37,500 bases of DNA. Source: Planifilum fimeticola (GTDB lineage: Bacteria; Bacillota; Bacilli; Thermoactinomycetales; DSM-44946). The stretch spans positions 1-37,500 of the forward strand of contig NZ_PVNE01000033.1 of NCBI RefSeq assembly GCF_003001905.1, given 5' to 3'. Below, one piece after another: positions 31,837 to 37,500 of this stretch (the first letter of the stretch is position 1; every line of letters starts with the position of its first letter). A model generated the notes under the pieces. That model ran no database searches. It was not told where the DNA came from and saw only the letters and a program-made list of their open reading frames with translations. Made by a program: the position numbers and the translations under genes.

Positions 31837-33285
31837 ATGAGGGAGCTTCTTGACATGGACGCCTTCACCCTGGCCGAGAAGATCCGGTCGGGGGAGATCA
31901 CGTCCGCCGAGGCCGTCGATGGATACATCCGACACATCGAGCGGGTCAATCCCCGCATTCGGGCGATGATCGAGCCCCGGTTTGACGAGGCCAGGCGGGA
32001 GGCGGAGGAACGGGACCGGCTGCTTAAGGAGGGCAGGGCGAAGGGGAGGTTGTGGGGCGTTCCCATCAGCATGAAGGAAGCCTTTTTTGTCAAGGGGATG
32101 CACACCACCGGCGGACTGCCCCGCCGCAGGGAGGAGGTGGACCGGGAAGACGCGGAGATCGTGAGGCGTTTGAAGGAAGAAGGGGCGGTGATTCTGGGGA
32201 AGACCAACACTCCCGCCCTGTGTTATTGCCAGGAGACGGAGAACACGCTGTTCGGCCGAACCAACAACCCCTGGGATCTGAGCCGCACCGCCGGCGGCTC
32301 CAGCGGCGGGGAAGGAGCCCTGATGGCGGTGGGCGGCGCCGCGGTGGGCATCGGTTCCGACATCGACGGATCGATCCGATTTCCCGCCCATTTCAACGGA
32401 GTGATCGGCTTTAAGTCGGGCAACCGCCGGGTTTCCCCCGCAGGAGCATTTCCGGAGGTGAAGGAGCCCCATCAGGTTTCCATGTTTGGAATCGGCGCCC
32501 TTGCCAAATCGGTGAGGGATGCGGAATTGATCAACGAGATCCTTGCCATTCAGAAGCCGCCCCCGGCGGATGCGGACGCGTTTCAGCTGGTGGTTCCTCC
32601 TCCCCATCCCGACGCGCCGGTGGGGGAGGAGACGGTCGAATATTTGGATGCGGTCCGCCGGGAGTTCACCCCCCGCTCTTCCCACGCGGAGTATCCTCCC
32701 CGCTTCGAGCGGGCGGCCCAGATGTGGCAGTGGATCATGTCCCACGACGGCGGGGAGGAGCTGGTTCGGCTGTGCGGGGAAAAGGGGTTTTCAGGCATTT
32801 TTCTGGAGTATGTGAAGGCGCGCCTGAAGGGGAGGGCGGATCTTCATCCCTACCTGACCTGGGCACTGCTGGGCACACGCCTTTTCCGTCCCTCCGGGAA
32901 GGAGTGGGTGCGCATGTCGGAGGAGCTCCGCGAAGGGGGACGGGAGGTGGAGGCATTTTTGCGAAACCGCGTGCTGGTTTTTCCGGTGTACCACTGTGCC
33001 GCCCCTGAACACGGAAAAGTGTATGCGGAACTTTTTTCCATCCGCAAAACCTTTCTCCGGTATCTTCCGTATGTCGCCTATGCCAATACCTTCGGGCTGT
33101 CGTCCCTGACCATCCCCGTGGGGACCGACCGGTCCGGGCTGCCGATCGGTCTTCAGCTCATCACCGCTGTCGGACAGGAAACGGCCCTCTTTCAGTGGGG
33201 ACGCCGGGTGGAGGCCGCCTTTCGGGGTTACGTGCGCTGCAGGAAGTACGATGACGAAGGCGGCGACGAACCCGGTGAAGGATAG
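31837..33285 (+). CDS. Amidase signature family protein
   Basis: A 482-residue amidase of the Ser-cisSer-Lys type. GVPISMKEAFFVKGM supplies the catalytic Lys80, TAGGSSGGEGALMA (151-164) the glycine-rich loop with the cis-Ser, and GIGSDIDGSIRFPAHFNG (171-188) the nucleophile Ser179. The C-terminal NTFGLSSLTIPVG and GLPIGLQLI blocks are also typical. It hydrolyses an amide, but the substrate is open; it lacks the GatB/GatC neighbours expected for GatA and resembles the fatty-acid-amide-hydrolase-like branch. The start at ATG 31837 (MRELLDMDAFTLAEKI) follows GGTGGTGAGG and suits the family; the frame is open to GTG 31798, which has no RBS. Confidence 0.88.
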   Translation: MRELLDMDAFTLAEKIRSGEITSAEAVDGYIRHIERVNPRIRAMIEPRFDEARREAEERDRLLKEGRAKGRLWGVPISMKEAFFVKGMHTTGGLPRRREEVDREDAEIVRRLKEEGAVILGKTNTPALCYCQETENTLFGRTNNPWDLSRTAGGSSGGEGALMAVGGAAVGIGSDIDGSIRFPAHFNGVIGFKSGNRRVSPAGAFPEVKEPHQVSMFGIGALAKSVRDAELINEILAIQKPPPADADAFQLVVPPPHPDAPVGEETVEYLDAVRREFTPRSSHAEYPPRFERAAQMWQWIMSHDGGEELVRLCGEKGFSGIFLEYVKARLKGRADLHPYLTWALLGTRLFRPSGKEWVRMSEELREGGREVEAFLRNRVLVFPVYHCAAPEHGKVYAELFSIRKTFLRYLPYVAYANTFGLSSLTIPVGTDRSGLPIGLQLITAVGQETALFQWGRRVEAAFRGYVRCRKYDDEGGDEPGEG

Positions 33286-33757
33286 GACCGAATATCTGCG
33301 GATCAGAGAGGATTTAGACGATTGGCCCAAATCCTTCGTCAAGAAACCACCATTGCACGCCTTTGGAAGCGGTTTGGCCGGCTTGAACGGATCCGGATCG
33401 ATTGATGGGGATTGCCCCCGGGTACGGGCGAAGGCCGTACCGGAGGCCTCTGACCACCAGTCGACCGAGGGATGTGTGTTCAAGGCGGTGGAGCCGATTG
33501 AGACGGCCGGCCTTACCCGGAAGGGACCGGATCGTTTTGCGGCTGAATGAATCAGGAGGACTCCCACGTCCGTGACGGTCGCTTTGAGGAGGGAGAGGAA
33601 AGACCGGGTGATCGTGGAGCATACCGGTTGGGGAGAAGGGGTAGAGCGGGAGGAGGTCCGCCGCCTGCATCGGCCGGCCTGGGCCGGTTGCCGGGAGGGC
33701 CTGTGTTCCGCATTGGAGGGGGAAAGGACCGGACGGATTCCGGGAAGGAGGATGTGC
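33286..33757. other. Intergenic stretch of 470 bases, no supported gene
   Basis: High-GC sequence between the amidase and sulfurtransferase genes. Open frames exist on both strands, but none has an RBS or a protein-like composition. GGTACGG/CCGTACC (about 33419-33440) and a GGGG/CCCC hairpin just before it may be structured, but neither matches a riboswitch or intron domain I know. The last 30 bases carry the sulfurtransferase RBS. Confidence 0.5.
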
Positions 33758-34597
33758 GTGTTACCGTCAGCAATCGTATCACCGGAGTGGTTGCGGGATA
33801 GGTTGGGGGATTCCGACCTGGTTGTCGTGGATTGCCGTTTCGAACTGGGAAAGCCCGATGCGGGCCGAATAGCGTATGAACAGGATCATATTCCGGGAGC
33901 CGTCTACCTGGATTTGGAGAAGGATCTCTCCGGTCCCGTCGGCCGACACGGCGGCCGACACCCCCTGCCAGAGACGAATGCATTCGCGGGGAAGTTGGGG
34001 AAGGCCGGAATCGATCCGTCCAAAACCGTTGTCGCCTACGACGATCAGGGAGGAGCGATGGCGGCCCGCCTGTGGTGGCTGCTCCGCTATCTGGGCCATG
34101 AACGGACGGCGGTGCTGGACGGGGGGTATCAGGGGTGGAAGGAGAAAGGGTATCCCGTGACGGCGGAGCGGATCCAGCCTTCGCCCGCCCGGTTCATCCC
34201 CCAAATCCGTCATCCCGAATGGTTGGTGGGCATGGAGGAAGTGAGGCGTCACCGGGGGCTTTTGATCGATTCCCGGGATCCCGAGCGGTATGCGGGGAAG
34301 TTTGAACCCATCGATGCCAAGGCGGGACACATCCCCGGAGCGGTGAACCGCTTTTGGAAAAACAACCTGGCGGAAGGGCAGCGGTGGAAATCGCGGGAGG
34401 AGCTCAGGCGCGATTTTTCCTTCATTCCCGAAGGGGAGCGTCCCATCGTCTACTGCGGTTCCGGGGTGACGGCTTGCGCCAATTTGCTGGCCCTTCATCT
34501 TGCGGGTCGGGAGGGGCGCCTGTACGCCGGAAGTTTCAGCGATTGGATCAGTTATGAGGAAAACCCGATCGCGCAGGGGGAGGAAGAGGTACGTTGA
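33758..34597 (+). CDS. Sulfurtransferase, 3-mercaptopyruvate type, two rhodanese domains
   Basis: A 279-residue protein with two rhodanese domains. The first (about 5-130, DLVVVDCRFEL, HIPGAVYLDLEKDLSGPVG, AYDDQGGAMAARLWWLL) is structural. The second (about 155-275) carries the active-site loop CGSGVTAC with catalytic Cys233. The CGSGVTA form, rather than CRKGVTA, points to 3-mercaptopyruvate sulfurtransferase over thiosulfate sulfurtransferase. It would transfer sulfur from mercaptopyruvate to cyanide, thiols or proteins. I prefer GTG 33758, with GGAAGGAGG 6 bases upstream, to ATG 33752, which overlaps the RBS. The frame is open further upstream to about 33572, but that part is not protein-like. 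Confidence 0.88.
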   Translation: MLPSAIVSPEWLRDRLGDSDLVVVDCRFELGKPDAGRIAYEQDHIPGAVYLDLEKDLSGPVGRHGGRHPLPETNAFAGKLGKAGIDPSKTVVAYDDQGGAMAARLWWLLRYLGHERTAVLDGGYQGWKEKGYPVTAERIQPSPARFIPQIRHPEWLVGMEEVRRHRGLLIDSRDPERYAGKFEPIDAKAGHIPGAVNRFWKNNLAEGQRWKSREELRRDFSFIPEGERPIVYCGSGVTACANLLALHLAGREGRLYAGSFSDWISYEENPIAQGEEEVR

Positions 34598-34864
34598 GTG
34601 GAGTCATGTTTCTCCGGGGAGCCCGTGAGAAGTGTCTCTCCGGACACTCAAAGCGCGGAGCGGGCGATCCATCAGCCTGACCGTATGCTGAGACCGTTCC
34701 GGGAGGCTACCTTCCTGCACGGCGCAGCGGATTCACTCGGAATAGTAGTGGGAGGCGTATGATCGCGTTTCCGAGGCATTCATCATCCATCGGGCTGCAA
34801 TCGGATTGTAAGGAACGAAGAAAACCCGGACGAGCTGTCGTCCGGGAATTTGCTGTGTCCGTTG
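34598..34864. other. Intergenic region between convergent genes
   Basis: About 270 bases between the sulfurtransferase and phosphotrehalase stops. Apart from the terminator at 34825-34846 and a small AGTGTC/GGACACT hairpin near 34630-34650, I see nothing of note. Confidence 0.5.
34825..34846. terminator. Shared terminator hairpin
   Basis: CCCGGACGA (34825-34833) and TCGTCCGGG (34838-34846), perfect 9-bp stem with a four-base loop. AAAA precedes it on the plus strand, giving a T run on the minus strand, so it best serves the phosphotrehalase gene. Confidence 0.8.
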
Positions 34865-36529
34865 TCACCGGGTGAAGTGGAAGACGACGGATTCATAGGG
34901 CCTTAAGAGAATTCGTCTGAAATCGGAAGGGGCGTCTTCGTAGTTGGAGATGAGCACCCGGCTGTTCCAACGGGCGAAGGGGAGTCCTTCGGGCAGGAGG
35001 AATTCGGTCTCCGCATCGGAAAAGTTGTTCACGACCAGAAGCGCTTCGCCTTCCAGTCTGCGGGTATATACCCACAGCCGGGGATGGTCTTCGAGTAGGG
35101 GTTCGTACTTTCCGTAGGTGATGATATCGTAGGTTTTTCTCAGCCGGATCAATTCCCTGTAGTGATGGAGGATGGACTGCGGATCCTTGAGTTCTTTTTC
35201 CACGTTGATCTCCTTGTAATTGGGAGCCACTTTGATCCAGGGCTCTGCGGTGGAGAATCCGGCATGTTTTTCGCTGTTCCACTGCATGGGCGTGCGCGCG
35301 TTGTCCCGGGATTTTTGCTTGATGGCTTCCATGACGGCCTCTTTGTCCGGGTGGAGGCGGTAGGCGTTCAGGGTTTCCACATCGCGGTAATCATCGATGG
35401 ATTCAAAATAGGGGTTGGTCATGCCGATTTCTTCTCCCTGATAAATATAGGGAGTGCCCTGAAGCATGTGCAGCGCCGTGGCCAGCATGGTGGCCGACTC
35501 GCGCCGAAAGACGGTGTCGTTTCCAAACCGGGAGACGACGCGGGGCTGATCGTGGTTGCACCAGAAGAGGGCGTTCCAACCCCCGCCTTCATGCATCCCC
35601 CTTTGCCATTCGGACATCACTTTTTTCAATTTCAAGAGGTCGAAGGAGCCTTTCACCCATTTCTCACCGCCGGGATAATCCACCTTCATGTGGTGAAAGC
35701 TGAAAATCATGTTCAGTTCCTTCCGGTCCGGCCGGGAGTATTTCACCCCGTGTTCGATGGTGGTGGAGGACATTTCCCCCACGGTGATCAGGTTGGTGCC
35801 TTCCAGCACCTCCCGGTGCATTTCCTGAAGGAACTCGTGGACCCTGGGGCCGTCGGTGTAAAATTTGCGGCCGTCGTTCATCGGCCCCTCTCCGGTGGCG
35901 TCCGGAAAGCGCTGATCCTTGGAGATCAGATTGATGACGTCCAGGCGGAATCCCGCGACGCCCATGTCGGCCCAGAACTTCATGATGTTGTAGATTTCCC
36001 GCCGCACCTGTTCGTTTTCCCAGTTCAGATCCGCCTGGGTTTTGTCGAACAGATGCAGGTAATATTGCCGGGCTACCTCATCGTATTCCCAGGCGGAACC
36101 GCCGAATTTGGAGCGCCAGTTGTTGGGTCGGTCCCGCCAGATATAAAAGGAGCGGTACGGACTGTCCGGGGATTTGCGGGCCTCCTGAAACCATTGGTGT
36201 TCGGTGGACGTGTGGTTGAACACCATGTCCAGGATAATCCCGATTCTGCGCCGGCGCGCTTCCTCGAGCAGCGTTTTGAACTCTTCCATCGTCCCGTAGC
36301 GGGGGTCGATGGCATAGTAGTCGCTCACATCATAGCCGTTGTCCCTTTGCGGGGACGGATAGATCGGCGTGAGCCAGATGTAATCGATGCCCAGGTGCGC
36401 GAGGTAGTCCAGTTTTTCAATGATTCCCGCGAGATCTCCGGTGGGTTGGTTTTTGGCGCTGTAAAAGCTTTTGGGGTAGATCTGATAGATGACCGATTTT
36501 CTCCAGTCTTCGTTTCTGAGGTTCTTCAT
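34865..36529 (-). CDS. treA: Alpha,alpha-phosphotrehalase (trehalose-6-phosphate hydrolase)
   Basis: A 554-residue GH13 enzyme. The catalytic triad is in place: nucleophile Asp197 (GFRLDVINL), acid/base Glu252 (TVGEMSS) and Asp327 (WCNHDQPR). DMVFNHTSTEHQWF, RPNNWRSKFGGSAWEYD and ARTPMQWNSEKHAGFS follow the TreA/TreC pattern, distinguishing it from plain oligo-1,6-glucosidase. It splits trehalose 6-phosphate into glucose and glucose 6-phosphate after PTS uptake of trehalose. ATG 36529 has AAGGAGG 9 bases upstream. It lies 100 bases downstream of treP on the same strand, presumably one operon originally. Because treP is cut by an IS1182 element carrying terminators pointing this way, transcription of treA may now depend on a promoter of its own. 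Confidence 0.88.
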   Translation of the reverse strand: MKNLRNEDWRKSVIYQIYPKSFYSAKNQPTGDLAGIIEKLDYLAHLGIDYIWLTPIYPSPQRDNGYDVSDYYAIDPRYGTMEEFKTLLEEARRRRIGIILDMVFNHTSTEHQWFQEARKSPDSPYRSFYIWRDRPNNWRSKFGGSAWEYDEVARQYYLHLFDKTQADLNWENEQVRREIYNIMKFWADMGVAGFRLDVINLISKDQRFPDATGEGPMNDGRKFYTDGPRVHEFLQEMHREVLEGTNLITVGEMSSTTIEHGVKYSRPDRKELNMIFSFHHMKVDYPGGEKWVKGSFDLLKLKKVMSEWQRGMHEGGGWNALFWCNHDQPRVVSRFGNDTVFRRESATMLATALHMLQGTPYIYQGEEIGMTNPYFESIDDYRDVETLNAYRLHPDKEAVMEAIKQKSRDNARTPMQWNSEKHAGFSTAEPWIKVAPNYKEINVEKELKDPQSILHHYRELIRLRKTYDIITYGKYEPLLEDHPRLWVYTRRLEGEALLVVNNFSDAETEFLLPEGLPFARWNSRVLISNYEDAPSDFRRILLRPYESVVFHFTR

Positions 36530-36631
36530 GGGGTTCCGCCTCCTTGACTTGATGGCGAGGAGACAAAAGGGAAGGGGCTGGTTTCCGCAAGTGGTTCGTC
36601 GGGAAACCGGCCCCGCTACTTCATCAGGGGA

Positions 36632-37300
36632 TCAGGCTTGGGATTTTTGAGCCCTTTTTTTGCTGATGTTGTGGAGCAGAACCGTGAGCAGGAAGGGCAC
36701 GATGAGGACAATCGCCATGCCGACCAGGAACATCGGGATGTGTTGCACCATGATGGAGATGAAGGCCGGCAGTCCCCCGACGCCGATGGCGGGTGCCAAC
36801 ACGCCGTTGAGGGAGACGAAGATCGCCGCCAAAGCCGACCCGGTGATCGCCGCGTAGAAGGGGAATTTGTGCCGCAGGTTCACCCCGAACATCGCCGGTT
36901 CGGTGATGCCGAAATAGGCGGACAGGGCCGAGGTGGAAGCCATGCTCTTCTCGTTGGCGTTTTTGGCGACCCAGAACATGGCGAGGGCGGCGCTTCCCTG
37001 GGCGATATTGGACAGGGCGATCATCGGCCAGATGAAGGTGCCGCCGTTTTGAGTGATCAGTTGCAGGTCGACGGCGATGAACATGTGGTGCATCCCCGTG
37101 ATCACCAGGGGAGCGTACAGGGAACCGAAAAGCAAAGCTCCCACCGCCGGGGCGGCATCGTAGATCATCACGATTCCCTGGGTGAGCAGGTCCCCGAGGT
37201 GACGGGTGACGGGTCCGATGACCGCCAAGGCGAGCCCGCCGGTGATGACGATCGTCGTGATGGGGACCACAAGCGCCTCGTCTTTGGTTTTGTATGAAGT
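36632..37300 (-). pseudogene. treP: Trehalose PTS permease EIIBC, C-terminal part only (disrupted by IS)
   Basis: About 215 residues of the EIIC membrane domain of the trehalose-specific PTS permease remain. LYAPLVITGMHHMFIAVDLQ, WPMIALSNIAQGSAALAMF and YFGITEPAMFGVNLRHKFPF match the C-terminal half of TreP, which is about 470 residues in full. The cytoplasmic IIB domain with its phosphorylated Cys and the first EIIC helices are absent. Upstream of about 37275-37310 the sequence stops resembling TreP and turns into hairpins and an IS1182 transposase end, so the gene was probably interrupted by insertion. A GTG at 37270 could start a truncated peptide, but it would not transport. The exact junction is uncertain. 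Confidence 0.75.
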
Positions 37301-37316
37301 ATTTAAAAATAAAACC

Positions 37317-37339
37317 AGCCGAGAAGAATCTTCTCGGCT
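37317..37339 (-). terminator. Terminator inside the IS1182 end
   Basis: AGCCGAGAAGA and TCTTCTCGGCT form an 11-bp inverted repeat; on the minus strand it is followed by GGTTTTATTTTT. It would stop transcripts leaving the transposase gene towards treP. Confidence 0.8.
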
Positions 37340-37355
37340 GAGATTGATGACAAAC

Positions 37356-37389
37356 CCCCTGGCTCTTTTCGCAAGAAAAGCGCCAGGGG
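37356..37389 (-). terminator. Second hairpin downstream of the transposase
   Basis: CCCCTGGC (37356-37363) pairs with GCCAGGGG (37382-37389), and CTTTTC/GAAAAG extends the stem inside, with a GCAA loop. It lies 36 bases past the transposase stop. Confidence 0.7.
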
Positions 37390-37424
37390 TTGCATGTTTA
37401 TGGGAAATAAACAGATAAAGGAAA

Positions 37425-37500
37425 TTAGATTTGGTAAATTAGGCGGATCACAAAGCCTTTTCCTCTCTTCGAGAGGAGCAAGGCCATTTTTTTGATGTTT
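37425..37500 (-). mobile_element. IS1182-family element, transposase C-terminus (continues beyond window)
   Basis: On the minus strand the last 24 codons before a TAA at 37425 read NIKKMALLLSKRGKG then FVIRLIYQI. NIKKMALLL is the conserved C-terminal block of IS1182-family transposases, seen also in the remnant at 635-1345 as NIKKMALLSWKR. The frame is open at the window edge, so the element may be intact. Its end should lie between 37270 and 37316, directly against the treP remnant. Confidence 0.75.

Noticed and set aside
33400-33460. Group II intron domain V-like hairpin or riboswitch before the sulfurtransferase
   Set aside because: GGTACGG/CCGTACC is a simple hairpin; the expected bulge, catalytic triad and reverse transcriptase are missing, and no known riboswitch core matches.
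33314-33670. Open frame of 118 codons on the minus strand upstream of the sulfurtransferase
   Set aside because: No RBS, Arg/Pro/Ser-rich GC-driven composition, and no motif; treated as non-coding.
35162-36547. Open frame of 461 codons on the plus strand opposite the phosphotrehalase
   Set aside because: Antisense shadow; the minus strand has all GH13 catalytic residues and a perfect RBS.
1-37500. CRISPR arrays, tRNA or rRNA genes
   Set aside because: No regularly spaced direct repeats, and no tRNA-like GTTCGAATC arm in a cloverleaf context or rRNA segment was seen on either strand by eye.

Overview
This 37.5 kb window looks like chromosome from an endospore-forming, moderately GC-rich member of the Bacillota. 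The evidence is a complete gerA-type spore germination operon, strong AAGGAGG ribosome binding sites, frequent GTG and TTG starts, an LPXTG-anchored surface protein, HelD and a trehalose PTS. The gene content and IS types fit a Thermoactinomycetaceae-like organism (Planifilum or a relative). That placement is inference; no rRNA is present to confirm it.

The window has two parts. Positions 1 to about 15,000 are an accessory, decaying region. They hold remnants of IS5, IS1182 and IS256 transposases, and an almost complete IS1202/ISTde1-type element (6691-8145) with a 17-bp target duplication but a frameshifted transposase. They also hold a frameshifted secreted thermonuclease, a C-terminal fragment of comM, relics of a small Cys-x2-Cys protein, a relic of an excalibur domain, and a truncated second copy of an ATP-dependent DNA ligase. 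Apparently intact genes are interspersed: an overlapping pair of DNA methyltransferases, the first fused to an HTH domain (1485-3867); a GNAT protein; the full DNA ligase (8602-9453); a secreted protein of unknown function (9886-10803); a YolD-like protein; an FMN reductase-like flavoprotein; and an XRE protein with two HTH domains.

Positions 15,000 to 37,300 are denser and mostly intact: a kinase-like protein with a basic Ser/Arg tail; the germination operon in the order A-C-D-B; a RimJ/RimL-type acetyltransferase; helD; an amidohydrolase-like protein that has lost its HxH metal motif; an NRDE protein; a polytopic membrane protein; an LPXTG-anchored nuclease-like protein that has lost key catalytic residues; a small membrane protein; an M24 Xaa-Pro peptidase; a two-domain chromate transporter; an amidase; a mercaptopyruvate-type sulfurtransferase; and phosphotrehalase.

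At the right edge the trehalose PTS gene treP keeps only its C-terminal membrane part. It is followed directly by the terminators and transposase C-terminus of an IS1182 element, which appears to have inserted into treP.

Frameshifts are common in the first 15 kb and almost absent afterwards. This fits real decay of an insertion-prone region better than poor base calling throughout. The strongest candidate for an uncharacterised system is the HTH-methyltransferase/methyltransferase operon, which has its own near-consensus promoter and no recognisable nuclease partner.
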